Assembly (NCBI GenBank): GCA_029204225.1 | Contig: CM055101.1 | Location: forward strand, 37,861,374 to 37,925,373 | From: Diphasiastrum complanatum | Lineage: Eukaryota > Streptophyta > Lycopodiopsida > Lycopodiales > Lycopodiaceae | Direction: 5' to 3' | DNA length: 64,000 nucleotides | Shown here: positions 24,630-39,400 of the stretch, piece by piece | Position numbering within the stretch: the first letter of the stretch is position 1 | How the letters are laid out: every line of letters begins with the position of its first letter | Translations under genes and position numbers: made by a program | The notes under the pieces: model-generated | Told to the model about the DNA's origin: nothing | Seen by the model: only the letters and a program-made list of their open reading frames with translations | The model's database searches: none

Positions 24630-27306
24630 TGCTCGTCCCATTTGGGATGAGGTGGAGGTGATGCCCGACAAAAAGTGGCGTTGCCCTTTTTGTCGAAAAC
24701 AGTTCACAGGGAACGCCTCTCGAGTTCGAGCACATCTGGGGGTGTTGCGAGTCCGACCCACGGGGGGGCGCTACGGGATCGGCATTTGTATGGTCATCCC
24801 CGTTGCAAAGAGGGCTTGCATTATGGAGACATATTCTGAGACAGTTGCTGAGCCCGACGAGCCGTCCACAGATGCCGCAGACTCTATTTCTACTGGTGCA
24901 CCCACTACCACTGCCCCTGCCACTGGTACACCCACCGCCCCCACCGTCGCATCTGCACCCGCCACCGCCGCTGCATCCGCACCCGCCGCCGCCCCCGCCA
25001 CCGCCACCGCCACCGCCTCCGCCTCCGCCAGTACTCCCCATGGATCCACAGCCTCCACTGCTGCACCTACGCCTCTGCCATCACCGCCAGATTTGTACGG
25101 CCCGTCCACTTCCTCTGCTTCCGCACCTGCACCTATGCCACCACCTCCAGATCCGCATCGTCCATCCGCATCCTCCCAGCCATCCACATCCCGAGGCCCC
25201 AGACAGATGTCCATGCCGGGATCTTTTAGAGAGGGGCAGCACAGAGAGGCCACCGGGACCATAGCACAGATGTTCTACGACTAGAACCTCCCCTTTATCA
25301 TGGCATCATCCCGCATCTTTCGAGAGGCTATCTCGAAAGTTGCAGTCTGCGGGCCCGGCTACACACCACCCACAGCCGATGCACTACGAGGCCCTTTGCT
25401 CCAGGACCGGGTTGCATCAATCAGAGAGAGACTGGCCGCACTGCACGAGGCTTGGGATAGATACGGCAGTTCCATCATGGCTGATAGGTGGATTGATCGT
25501 CGCAGACGTCCACTCATCAACGTGATTGTTTCCAGTTGTTACGGTTCCATGTTCCTGTGCAACATCGACGCCTCCGAGGCAGGGAGAGTGCATTCGGCCG
25601 AGTACATTTACGGCATCATTCGTGCAGCGATCGAGGAGGTCGGGCCACAGTGCGTTGTCCAGGTATAATATTCTTTCATTGGTTGCTTGCTCATTTGCTG
25701 CTTGATGTTGATACAATAGTTTTGCGTAGTTTTCGATTGTTTGCATGTGTTTCCGACCTGTGAACTGATCGCGTGAACGTATCGCGAAAGGTTGTGACGG
25801 ACAATGCGTCCAACTGCCGCGGTATGGGGGAGCTTCTTATGGCAGACTACCCCTCCATTGTCTGGACTCCATGCGCCGCACACTCACTGGACCTCCTCCT
25901 GCATTCCATCGGGCGCCTGCCTTGGGTCAATGACATTCTCACGAGGTCACTTGTGGTTGTGGACTTTGTCACATGCAAGCGCCGCATGACGGCCCTTTTC
26001 CGCACATTTAGCAGGTAACCTGCCACTTACTTTTTGGCTCGTTCAAGATGCTCCTTTTTTTTTGCTCGTTTCATGTATGCGTCACATTCCGTTTGTCAAT
26101 GCAGGCTCGACTTGAAGAAGCCCGCTCGCACCCGCTTCGCCTACCAGTTCATCATGCTTGAGCGGCTACACAAGCTCAGGGTGAATTGCGGCACATGGCC
26201 ACTTCGGCAAAGTTCACCGCCATGGACTTGTCGAGGACCCCCCAGAGGGCTTGACCTTCCGCGAGATCCTCTTCATGGAGCCTTTCTGGGTGGATATGTA
26301 GGCGAGTCTCTCCAGCGTTCTGAGCTGGACCCTGCCAGGTATAACTTTTTTCCGTCTCACCATCCTTACTTCCATTTCGCACTCTGTTTCGTCTTGCTGC
26401 CGCAACACGATGGTATGTAACTGTTGCCTCCGCGTGGTTTGGTCCACAGGTTGGAGCCTATCAGGCGCTTGTGGCAGCAGCGATGGGATAAGTTTCATCA
26501 GCCCATTCACAGTGTGGCCTACATACTGCATCTGCTGTTTCAGAGCGAGAGGCAGTACGACGATGCAGAGCTGCGTGCGGATTGGTTCGCATACGTCCGC
26601 CTCCTCAACAGCGACACTGGGTTCGGGGTGATCCTGAGGATGATGCCGATGCTGATGAGACCACCACCCTCCCTGCTGACGTTCCATTGCCCTCCTTTGA
26701 TATTGAGCCCACATATGATTCAGACGAGACGGTCGACCTAGCAGGGGATGGTCCACGTGCCCCACCCAGTACCCCCGCATCACGCCCCCTTTCAGATGAT
26801 GGCTGGTCAGAGTTTGCAAGGGAGACAGAGGCTGCTGCCCAGAGACAGATAGCGCAGAGACGACTCAGAGCATCACAGGCAGACAGTTCTTCCCAGAGAC
26901 CCCCCCGTGGCAGAGGGAGACCCCCAGGCAAGAGTGTGCCACAGAGGGTTCCTTCCGGCAGACCCAGAGGCAGGCCAGCCAAGAGGGGACGCACTGATGA
27001 TTTTTCTAGTCGTCTCTTGGTAGGCGTTGGCCCAGACTTAGAGGAGTCCTAGATGCCTCTAGACTCCCAGCCAGACTTTGTGTTTGACACCCCTACAGAT
27101 GCATTTGGCACGCAGAGGGATGATTTGTTTAGCACAGACTTGTAGATAGTGAAACACATTTTAGCATCATGTACAGTGGCATCAGATGAGATGTATATAT
27201 ATTTTTTATAGTATATTTGTGTCATGGCTAATTTACCGTGGTTGCTTACAAATGGTTAGCTTTGTGAAGTTTGAATGGCCAGTCAAAAATGGTTTGCTCC
27301 GTGCAA

Positions 27307-27385
<79 letters not shown>

Positions 27386-30058
27386 AAGAAAGAAAGATTT
27401 TATTAATGTCCTTGAATATCCTAAGGTACATAGGACTAAGAAAAGGTACATGTCAAGTGTGCACATAGGAGCTTCAAGCTCAATCATCTATACAATAACT
27501 GCAAATACAATGCATAAAGACGGCTGGCCCAGTTAGGATCCAATAGCCTGGAATCGTATATCATGATGCCCATCAGCATGGAAGAAATGGTGGATGGTTT
27601 GCTGTGAAGGTGTCATTAGATGTGCCCTGGACCTCTGTCGCCGGATAGGTTGTCGGTGTCATCTCTGCTGTCGTGGCGCTCTGGGCTGTGGTCTAATAGC
27701 TGGCTGTCTCTCTGGCCGTCGACATGCTCTCTGATGCCGATGTACGAAGGAATCGAGAATCTCGGCCTCTCCATCTGAATCGCTGCCTATGGGTACCTCG
27801 GATTTCTGTCTCCGACGGGATATGCACTCATCAATGCTCAGCTGTGTCAGGGAATGTGTATCATCTAGTCTCCTCCTCCTCAGGTTTGACATCTCTCGGA
27901 TCATCAGTGCGACACATCTAGGGTCCTCATAAGATATCAAGGTAGAAAGTGTAACTGGGTGCTATTTGAACAAACAGTAGTACTGCCCTCGAATCTCATA
28001 GTAGGCTGGACATCTGAAGAGGAAATGTGACTCGTCCTCAATCTCATGCATCAACACACATGCTACAAAGCCGATCCTCTCGTGGGGTGCCACTGTATCT
28101 GCCGGTCTCAATGGCCAACTGATGTGAAGAAACCCGAAACTGACCCATCGCTATCCGCAGACTATGTGATATACTCCTCAGCAAGTAACCAGATACTATG
28201 GGGCAGCCAGCCGGATCAAGAGATAGAAAGTGTGTACGATAAAACTCACTCTTGGTCCCCAATGGACCCTGCCAAGTGATACGAAGATATGATCTGTAAA
28301 GGAGGCCTCTGATGTACTGGTGGGTGCCCGCAGGTAGGTCACTGATCTGGATACCCAATGTGGAGAGGAGACGGCAAGCCTGGGAGTACCATGAGAAAAG
28401 GTCTTCCTCTGAGTGTAGGCGCTGGGATGAAGATAAAGCTGCAACTACATAATGTGTACCCCCGTCCTGAAGATCCTCTAACCTTTGTATGAATGTCACA
28501 ATATGGAATAAGGCCTCAATCTGAATGGGGGGGACCGCGAACTCTGCCAATATCATGTGGTGTGGTACCGAGGGCTTAGCCTGTATCATCTGGGAGAGCA
28601 AACGAATCTGGAGCCGGGAGATATATGTCCAATCAGTAGCTGTCAGATCAGTACTCCATGTCTCGGAAGCATACATAGCTGAGGGCACAACCATAGTGTC
28701 AAAGAGCCGACACTTACTAGTCGCATCTTCGAATGGATACCATTGCAGTTCCATAAACTCAACCGCAATGCTTTTGTGAGGGCCCCCAAACCGCTCCTAA
28801 GTCCGGGGGGCCCAAATCCCTATGCCTCAGATTTTTGGGGGTCAATGTATCGGGCCTTACCATCCCGATAGATCACCCTTTTTCCCAATGCTTTGGCTTC
28901 GCTGAAAACCTTCCTCCTTTCGGCAACTTGCATAGGTGTGAGATCATCGTCCATGAAGACAAGGGTACCTCTCAGCCTAGCTCGTAGCCTAAGGACAGCT
29001 TGCCGCTCCTCTATTCCCGTGAACCGTATGATGAGTGTAGTTGGATCTCTTTTAGTTCTCCACGCTCTTTCCATTCCGTTGTGATGGTGGGAAAGTGTAT
29101 CCGTGAGGAAACTGGTTGCTTCGGTAATTGGAGCCTTAGTATCTTCAATTCCTCGCACCCGCACATTCAGAGATTTATACTTCCGCATTTCTTCTTCGGA
29201 TATGGTGGCTAAGATGACGCTATTGAAAGTGTGTGTACCTTCTTTACCGTCTTCTTTGAATAGAGAGGCCCATGTTTTGGTTTCCGCCTTATGTTGCTCA
29301 ATCCGTTCCTCCAATTCTTGGATCTTTGTGGTGCTGGCTGGCTCTTCTTTTCTGCTCAAGGTCTCTTCCAAAGATATGATCCGGGCCATCATAGTTTGCT
29401 TCTCGATTGCCATAGCTTGTATTGTGGTTTTCATTTGACCCATTTCAATCCTTAGGTAGCTAGATTCCAGTGTAATCTGCTCCATGCAAGAGAGAAGGTA
29501 CTGTTCAAATGCTTTTGTAGGAGAGTAGACTTCTTTAGGGAATGAGAGAGGATAATGGGAGGGGGCAGGAGAACCATGGAGAAAGGAGAGGGCCAAGGAA
29601 GAGGGGGGAGGGCTGAGTGCCTGCTAGGCAGCCAACAATTGCCTCAGCAGGTAGAAAAGAGGGAATGGAAGCCAACGAGGGGGTGGGAAGGGCCAGCGAA
29701 GGGGTGGGAGGGGTAGGATTAGTCTGAGCAGGCAGCTAGGGGGTGGAAAGGGCCAGCGAGGGGGTGGGAGGGGTAGGATTAGTCTGAGCAGGCAGCGAGG
29801 GGGTGGGAAGGGCCAGCGAGGGGGTGGGAGGGGCGGGGGTAGGCTGAGCAGGCAGCGAGGGGGTGGGAAGGGCCAGCGAGGTGGTGGGAGAGGTAGTAGG
29901 CAGCGAGGGGGTGAGTGAAGGCAGCGAGGAAGCAACAAACGAGGGAGCAGGCAGCGAGGGGGTGGGAAGGGCCAGCGAGGGGGTGGAATCAGGCAGCGAA
30001 GGAGAGGGAGGGGGCAGCGAAGGGGAGGGAGGGGAGCGAGGGCTCCCCTTTTTCTTGG

Positions 30059-30111
<53 letters not shown>

Positions 30112-31464
30112 AACACATCTGCATCTCATTCAAAACATATGCATCATGTTCAACCATTTAACCCTAAACCCTAAACCCTAAACCCGACACCCCAACAAAT
30201 GGCACAGTTAACATAACACCCCAAACCCTAACAGATCATCCAAAACCCACAACCCCACAGCCATAAGCATCAAAACAAGCCACAAGCATAACCGTCACAA
30301 CCACATCCATAAACATCATCAACCCCACCCATGTCCTCATTGTGTCGTAGGCATTGCACCACAGGTATGTGCAGATTCAATATCAAAGCTGCACTTGTGT
30401 AGCATACACTTAAACCTGCGTAGAATGTGTTAATGGTCCAGGAATATAGTCCACTGGTTCGTGATCCCAATACGAACCCAACGGATCGAGCCTGGCTCGA
30501 TTCGGGTATTGTTCGGTCAAAATGGCCCTTCGACTGGAGCGAAGCGCAATTAGGTCAAGCGAAATGGATTGCTTTTGCAACTCTCCGTCCGACGGCCCCG
30601 TTTCTCCAAACGGGATCCGTTTCGGGTGCCGTCTGTTTCGGCCAAGGGACAACCTCGATACGAACCTGTGGGAACAAACAGGACAAGGAAATGACCGACG
30701 ATCGGGCCGCAACGTCCGTCCGAAGTTTGACGTTAAACAGGGCTTCAGGGACACTTTGTCCAGTCGGGACCTGAAAACTGGGGATGTTTCGGAGCCCTCG
30801 TGCTGGTACGCAAAATTTCGACATCGTATTGCAGCGTGTTGAGTAGTGCCATAACTAATTAGTAAGTTGTTGAAGTTCATCCGGGTAGAAACCGATCTCA
30901 TCAACTGATTCACAGGAGTGTATAGCTTGTCACTCTTCTGGTGAGCTCTAATTTCCCCCAGAGACTTTTTGCTCCTGAGAGCTTGTCACTCTTTTGGTGA
31001 GCGTTCACCCCCCCCAATCCTCTGGCGAGCATTCACTTCTAAACCCTAAACCAGTAATATGTTTGCCATACAAACCATCATCTTCACTCGAAACCACTCT
31101 CAGATCTTTCTTTGCCGCTTTTTTTGGAGCTTAGTTCCCAATGAAGGTTCGTAATAATTTATGAACTGCTGACTGGCCATGGTTGTTTAGTAATACTGAG
31201 GTTATGAGAGGCATGGCCCAGTGGTTAGGTTGTTGCAAATTTTTTTGGTACCGTTTTCCTATTTTTTAACAGGAGGGTGCAGGTGGGTGTTAGACACCCT
31301 CTGATAATTAATTCCGGGGGGAAAACAGGGGCCATAAATTGCTTTTATTTTGCTTTTGGGATGGGGGAGTATTTTTTTTTTTTTGAAAAAAAAAAATTTG
31401 AAAAAAAAAGGACGCGTCCGGAAGTGGACGCGGATGCGCGTCCGTGTCCGCCATCCGCTTCCTT

Positions 31465-31510
<46 letters not shown>

Positions 31511-33420
31511 TAGGTCCTGCGGATCCCGGTACCGTGGGACCAAATTTTTTTTTTTTCCGAAAATAACACGGGAATTTTTTTTTTTTTTATATTATGGTAC
31601 CGCCCTGGTACCGTGGATCCCAGGGCGGTACCGTACCGGCGGTACCACTGTTATGGTACCGGCGGTACCATAACAGCGGTACCAAGGGACTATGATATAT
31701 ATATATTATATATATATATATATAATATGTATATATGTGTAAGAAAAACAAAAAAGAAAACTTATATATGCATTCTACAACCAGAGTTTCGGAACGTGTT
31801 TCGCTGGCGGCTGCATCCATGCTATATGTATGTGTGTGTGTGTGTGTGTGTGTACATGTGTACATGTACACACATATATGTTTGTTAATTTAACGATTAC
31901 ATTTGAAGAAATATTTATGCTAATTCTTTTCTAGCCAAGCTAGTTTTATGTTGCTTGTATCTAATAAGCAGCTCTTGTACAGATTGCAGATGGGATGACT
32001 GTGCAGGTGGGAATTGTGAACCTTATGTTGGAAACAAGAGGCGGTAGTCATAACCATGGAGAAGCAGCTTGGTAAGTGGACATCCTTGCCATGTAGCCAC
32101 CATTTTCCTTTTTGATAAGATTATAGGTCTTATTACGCTCTTTACAAGATCTTTGCAAATAGATATGATGCTCACTTTATTGAGCAAAATATACAAGGCC
32201 CGTTGAAGATTTTGTCTTTTATAAAAGCACTGCAGTTTGGCTGAATTAGAGTCTCGTATATCTCATAGGCACAACATAGTTGTCCCAAGCGAACATGGAG
32301 AGTTGTCAAGAGAGCAAGGTTCAAATTTTGTGGCCTTATCAATATATGCGTTCAAAATACAATGGTTAAGAACACAACACAAGAGTTGTTATTCCTTTTT
32401 GTAGTGGAAAGTCATATGAACCCAATTAAGGAGATATCCTAGAACCTTTCCAATTTGCTAGTAGTTGCTTATCACATGCTGAAAATAGGACTATCAAAGA
32501 GTAGTCCCAAACATGCATAAGATGAACCTATCTCCAAAGGCCTGTCTCTGCATGACTGTCTCGATATATTGAAGACCATAATCCTGGTCTTCTTTACATT
32601 GACCTCAAGTTCTCTCTCTAGGGAATCTGGGTGTTGTGATTCGACATAACCCCCATCTCGTGTAATAGCCATCTCAAGCTCATCAATATAGGGACCATAC
32701 AAGGTAGGAGAGTGCAGGCACCCTTGTTTCACTCCAATAGTGCTAGTAAATTCTTTGTGAGAGACCCACCTAGGATCTGAAACATCCCAATACATGTAGA
32801 TGTAGAGGATCATTTTCTATATCATTTAGCTCCACCTGATAATTTGGTGTATGAGCATTAAAGTCACCTCATTAAAGAACCTAACTTGCTTAGACAATGA
32901 GACAATGTCCACTGAAATATCTGCATATGGAAATATGCCTGTCTGACTAGCATATAAGGAAGCTTCTAGAGGAAAATAACATGTTGCACTTCTCCATAAG
33001 GACAGGTCTACCGTCACCTAAATGTGACCCATTGTCCCGTCCCCTTGGCTTGCTTGAAGATACCAGTACCCTATAACTTAGCTCTGTGGCAAAGAGCTGT
33101 AACCCTACTATCTTGATTATCAAATATGATTACCAATCTCGTGTTGTCTTTTTTGGTTCTCCATGCCTTACCAAACTTGTTTTCTCAAGACCTAGATTTG
33201 TATTTAGAAAACGTCATGCGTCTTGTAAGTCATTTTGAGAGCTGGGTAGATCCCTTACCTCGATGTTAAGAGCTTTGTTTTCTCTTAATTTGTCTTCTGA
33301 AAATCACTTCGGCTATCGGTCTCTAGTATGGTGCTCAAGTGTAGTTTCAAGAAAACTTTTTAAGGGGTGGAGAGGAAGGATGTAGGGGGTGGGGTGGGAT
33401 TCGTACGAGGGGGTGCCATC

Positions 33421-33488
<68 letters not shown>

Positions 33489-36400
33489 AGCAAGCTTTAT
33501 TAACGTCGTTTCCATGCCAAATGGCATATATGAAAAAAAGTACATATCAAGTGTGTGGTACAAATAGGACTCTATCTCGGAAAGTGAGCACACCGGGCAA
33601 ATTCGCTCCTCTTGTGGGGTACTCTGAAAACGCCTAGTCTCAATCGCAAGTTGATGTGATGTGACTTTAAACTGACCCAGTATGAGCCTCAAACCATGTG
33701 ATAATCTTGAATCCAAATAACCTGGTAGAATTGGGAACCCAACTGTATTGAACTCCAAGAAGTGAGTCCTATAGAAGTCGGGTTTCACCCCTGGTGGCCC
33801 TACCACTCGGCTCTGTATAGGAACCGCCTGATGTCGCGGGTGCCCAGTGGAAGGTTCATGCTGGAAATGCCAAGTGTGTCAAGTAAACGGGAGGCCTGAG
33901 AAACCATGATAGATGGAAGCCCTGACTATGAAGATGTTGAGATGAGGTAAGTGCTGCCTGTGTATATCTCTACTCATCCAATGGAAATAATCTGACTCTT
34001 TGAATATATGTGATAAGCCGAAAGATGGCATCAAGTTGAATGGGTGGGACTGCAAACTCAGCCAGAATGATTTGATGTGGAACATAAGGCTTAGCCTGTA
34101 TCATATGTGATAGCATAAGGATCTGCAAGCACGAAACACTGGCCCAATTCGATGAAGAGAGACCTGTACACCATGCCTCTGCTGCATATAATGCGGTAGG
34201 GGTAAAAAGAGTATAAAAAAACGACACTTACTCGAGGCTTCTTGAATAAATTTCCGAAAACAGAACTTCTCTAGCTATACAAGGGAAGCATGCCCCTTCC
34301 CAAGTCTAGCTGTAGCAGCCTGTCTCATAGCAAATACAAGACCACTAAAGAGGACACCTAAGTAAGTGTAGGATGATACAACCTCCAGTGGCTGTCTATC
34401 AAAGATAAGCTCCTGTCACCGCATGAATGCTCTGGATGTATTTGAAGACCATAACCTTGGTCTTCGCAATGTTAACCCCCAAACCCCATCTGGTGCAAAA
34501 GGCATGAAGATTGTCTAACTATCTCTGTAAGCCGTCTCTAGTCGTAGAAACTAGAGCTACATCATCCACATAAAGAAGGATGGAAATCAAAATGTCACCA
34601 AGCCTGCAACCTGTACCATTGCACTGCTCAATTATTCTCTCAAGCTGATCAATATACAATCGAAGGAGTATGGGGGAGAGGGAGCAACCCTGCTTCACCC
34701 CAATGGTGCTCCATATATGATCTGAGATGCCGATATCACTTCGAAAGCAATTGAGGACTCGCTCTTAAAGTGCCATTACTGCCAAGATGGTATCAGTGGA
34801 GAAGCCAAGGTCTTGTAGCCTCTCGATGAGAAGGGAACGTGGGACGAAATCAAAGGCCTTTCTGAAGTCCACAAAACAACAACAAACCCTCTGCCTCCTA
34901 TGTCTAGCCTCCTCAATGATAGCTCAAAGAGTGAACATGTGGTCTATAGTGGAGTAGTGAGCTTAGAAGTTTGCTTGGCCCATAGCATGTAATCTCTTGA
35001 TCTTTGCCTCAGAGCTTATCGCTAACTGAAGAATAGTGCCATACAGCTTCGCAATAATGTGCCCAATTGTTACGAGCACTTAACCCGTGCTGAACCCTAG
35101 AGAACACATGAGGTCAGATACCACAGTCAGGGTCGTTCCACTAGCGCACACGACCAACAAGGCAAGACAGTGTGAGTAGTGTGCCCCGGCACGATCCATA
35201 GTCATGGCGGGCCTAACATAGCCTAGGGACCCTGGCACGATCCATGGTCATGGCGGGCCTAACATAGCCTAGGGACCCTGTTAGCAGGATAGGGCCCCAC
35301 GTTGGGTCCCGACGTGCAGTCGGCCACATCAGTGTCATGTGGCCGACACTTGGCAGTATGCATGCTACCAGCCCACTCACTGGGCTAGGAGGGGCTTGCT
35401 CCATATCAGGGAGTAGGCAAGGTTGGGTGGATCAGTTAGTGTTTGCCCTACTGTGGTGTCTAGATCTCTAACACTGGTACCAGAGCCATCTCCTTCTTTG
35501 GGAGCTTAGTTTCAGCAAGAGAGGAATCTATCAGAGTGGATAGGATACTTTCCAATTTCCAGAAATTAGGAGAGGACATCCAGCGCTGTAGAGACAACTA
35601 TCTATGGTAGAAATCCCAGTGCAATTTCTGAGTGGAAATCAGACCAGTTTTGTAGCATAGATCCATCGCTGCATATTTAGTCATTTATTTCCGATTTCCA
35701 GGAGTGAAATACTGCTATCTGAGCAGATTTTGAAGTGGAAGTATAGTATAGGTCCAGCGTTGCAAAATCAGGGTTCAAGCCTGATTTTTGTGAGAAATCT
35801 CTGGAAATTAGACCAGATTTAGGACAATAGGGACCTGGTAGACCAGCGCTTTTGTGATGCAGGTCTAGCATGGGTTTTTGTAGCTATTTATCTGTATTTT
35901 CCAACAGGGTTTTGTGTCAGAGATAGAGAACTGACCAGCGAGCAGGGGGCCTTTGAAAATCCGGAGTTTGGATTGGTTTTTTGGCTTCAAATCTCGTTTT
36001 TGAGACCTATTGAGCCGCTACTCAGATAGCGAGGGGAGAGAGCAAGAAATTCCAGAGTTCGCTTGAATTCTTTTTAGCTTTCCATCCTGATTTCCCAGAC
36101 AACAAATCAGTATCTTTGACAGCAGGGGCAAGGAGCACAAGAAATCAGAAACTTGCTTGCATCTTGGCACCCTGGTTCCTAATTTTTCCTGACAACAGGT
36201 TTGTATATAGCCACGGAAGAGCTGAGAGGGCTTTTCTTGATATTTTCTTTGGAAGTACAGTCCTTAGAAACAGCTAAGTTTCTTTTCCCTCCTTTGTACA
36301 GTTCTAATTAGTCTTTTCGACTTTTTTTTTAAGAAGAAACGTCATGCACTTTGAAAATGACCACTTCTCCAGGGGACCTGATCAACCCCTGACAAGAGGC

Positions 36401-39400
36401 ATTGACGAATTAGAAACGGAATCTCTGAGGTTCAGTAAGGGGAAAGAACCCATGGAAGTGGAAGAACAGGAGCAATTCGTCGAAGAACTCGACGAATTGG
36501 TTACCAAGGAGCAGTATCTCCACTTGGTAATAGAAGTGGATGAATTGAAACTGGCTTTAGCCAATTTCAAGTCCAGTGTGGACTCATTCGCCGAGCTCAA
36601 AAGTTTACCCCGTGGAAGGAGGCCTCCCATCCACTTCTCAGCCATCCCTTTCTCCACTCCCATCAGTTTCGGGTGAGCCTATCCGGACTCATCCCAGTGT
36701 CTTTAAAGACTTAAAGCCTCCTACTTTTATTGGGGAAGAGAAGGATAGAAATGTAGATATTCTACACACCTTCCTCAGCAAATGGAAGAACATACATGCT
36801 CTTAAACAAACCCCTGACCATTTGCAAGCTATTGAGGCCAGTCTTTCCCTAGGGCCCATGGCCTATAAGTGGTGGTTAAACCTCTAGGAGACTGGGCAGA
36901 CTTCCCGGTCATGGAAAGCTTTTGAAGAAGCCTTCCTACGAGAGTTTCTACCAGAGAATGAACTTGATAGAGTTTGGGAAGCCTAGGAAAAAATAGTAAT
37001 GGACAGATCTTTAATCCAATATAGCTCGCAGTATCAAAAAGCAATTTTAAAGATAAAAAATATGGATGACTATTAGAAAGTTAGAGGATTTGTTCGTAAC
37101 CTTAAAGATGAATATAAAGTAGAGGTCCAGAGAAACTCTCCTACTACCCTAGAGCAAGCTCTCAGATATGCTCAAATCTATGATGATTCAGTGGGTAGGA
37201 AGAAGGCGAGACAACAACCTCTTTTTGAGCAGCCTACTCAGAAAGACTTTTAATTTAAAAAGAAATGTTTAAAGAGAAAGAAAGAAGATAAAATTAAGAG
37301 TGAAGCTCCTCAGAAACGCCCATCGCTCATACAGCCCTTAAAAGCAGAAGATTTTGAGAAAGCCAAACAAGAACGTTTGTGCTTTGTGTGCATGGGCCCT
37401 TAAGGGACACACAATCAGACAGTGTCCCAAGGGGCCTTTCACTAAAAAAGATAAGAAAGACAAAAAACAAGTTCATCTTGTTCAGACAGTAAGTTTCTCA
37501 AGTGACTTGGCAGCTTCCGAGATAAAAGTGTTTCATGAAGAATATGAACACTGTTGCCAGCTAACCTCTGCAATGCTAGTGAGACCCTTCAGCTTTGGGC
37601 CGCATGACCTAGTACGTATGCATGGGAAAGTTGGCAACCAGTCAGTTAGAGTCATGGTTGATGATGGGGCAACCCATAATTTCATCAACTACACCCTAGT
37701 TAAAAAACTCAGACTTCCAGAAGTACCTAGTCAGCATAGGTACATAGTTTCATTAGCTAAGGTTGAAGACAAGAAAATTTGGGAAACTATGGTAAGTAAT
37801 TTAAATCTTGGTATTCAGGGGTATCAAGATGAAATAAACTTTCAGATAATGCACCTGGATCTCATAGACATTGTTCTCGGGAGAGATTGGCTCTATAGTT
37901 TAGGACCTTCCCTCCACAAAAAAATATCTGGAGAACACCCTCAGCTTTCAGCATAAAGGCCGAGAGATCAAGTTGCATGGGGAGCATGATGTCCCCAACA
38001 GCCCTATGGTCTACAATTCAGAACTCTGTCAGCTAATCGGAGACGACGACCATCAGGTATTCTTATGTGACTTTCAATTTATTCCAGAAGTTTCTATTTC
38101 TAGTTCTTTACAGCAGAAAATCAGTAAATTAGAAACTTTATTGTCTAAATTTAAAGATGTTAGTGTGAGAGAGTGTGTAGGCTGTTATGGAGAAGACAAT
38201 CAATGGCTCAAATGCGTAACTGATCAGCAACATCATGAAAGTTAACCTGTCGCGCGACTTGTCGCGCTAACTGGAATTTGTGGAAATTTACTTGGTAAAC
38301 AATTCAGTTATGTCGTTAGATTCACAACAGACGAAAACGGCCTTCGACACCTTTGATAGTTCGTCATTGTCGAAGCCACCTGTTGAGCGATTCCCGTGTA
38401 TTTCTGCAAACTGTGTAGAAACACGAATAAAACTATAGAGCTGGATAAATGAATGGATGTAGATTTACTACATGATTATGGGAGAATAATCCAATAGTAT
38501 TGCCTCTGATTCAAGCCCTCATGCACCCAATTTGGTGGTCGGAGGCTTAGGCACCGATCTCCCAAAGTTTATCTTGATGGCGCCCTCCATAGAAGCAATT
38601 TTCGGTGGATATGAGTCTATGGATGCTTGCTGGACCTGATAGAAGCTTCTATTGCTCTCTAATGAACCTTAGTAGAGTGCTTATAACCTCTGATTGAAGG
38701 CATGTAAGGCTATTGTAGGATTTTTGAGAATTCATGCTTGGAAAAGTGTGCCCTCCTACAATAATTTGAGGCTGTTACAGCTTGCACGTGTGTCCAAGTG
38801 GCAGGGTGACGTGGCAAGCCTCTTGCTAACCTACTCTCTGTACTATGCTTTATAGCGATCAATTTGATGGTCTGTATCCACAGTTATGATCGTCAGAAGT
38901 TTTAGCAGTTTTTAGTTTAAAATTTGCAAGACCTCCGAAATGTTCCGATTTCATGTCAGTGAATGAAGAAGTAGTGTGCATATCCAATGTAAAAAAGACT
39001 TTTTTGAGTCACTTTGCATGTCTAGGAACAAAAACAAAGTGTTATAGTAGATTGTTCATAATTTACATGCATGGATACAGTTTTGGTAAAAAGCTGTTGA
39101 GAAGCGATTTGTCAGTTAAATTACGAAATTTATATAAAACAGTCGATTTTTCCATAAATCATTGCATGTTGAATTAGATGCATGCCGGATTGGTAACAGT
39201 GAAACTGGGAATTTGGCGTTGGAAATCGATTTTCATAGTTTTGATCCATATTGAACGGAATTCGAAAATCCTAGTTACTTAAAATAAAAAGAACCGTAAA
39301 TGTTTTGATTTTGTTTATAGATATGTAAGTCATCAAGTTGGGGAGGAGGGGCATGGGGGATGAAAAGGCACCGGTGGAGGAACTATATAGGAATTGATGA

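Larger units (their letters stand above)
27309..30109 (-). mobile_element. LINE on - strand with ORF1, ORF2 C-terminus and tail; ORF2 core deleted
   Basis: Read on the - strand: (CT)n (30109-30064), ORF1 start at 30062, Pro-rich repeats, ORF1 body (29596-28820), then at once the C-terminal part of ORF2 (28754-27540), a 3' UTR with CATTAATAAAA, and a (CTTT)n(CT)n tail (27396-27309). Endonuclease and most of RT are missing between 28820 and 28754. This copy links the ORF1 type with the ORF2 tail of the family. Confidence 0.75.

Noticed and set aside
29675-29990. Regular GC-rich repeats resembling a CRISPR array
   Set aside because: Tandem minisatellite without distinct spacers, inside LINE ORF1 in a plant genome.
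30410-30913. Overlapping open frames on both strands near 30.4-30.9 kb
   Set aside because: Three frames open at once, no motif, no splice context; probably chance in GC-rich repeat.
31401-31466. Right terminus of the hAT starting at about 24322
   Set aside because: It shares the GGACGCGTCC word and ends at TA repeats, but does not mirror the left terminus closely and 4 kb of LINE and other sequence would have to be nested between; left undecided.
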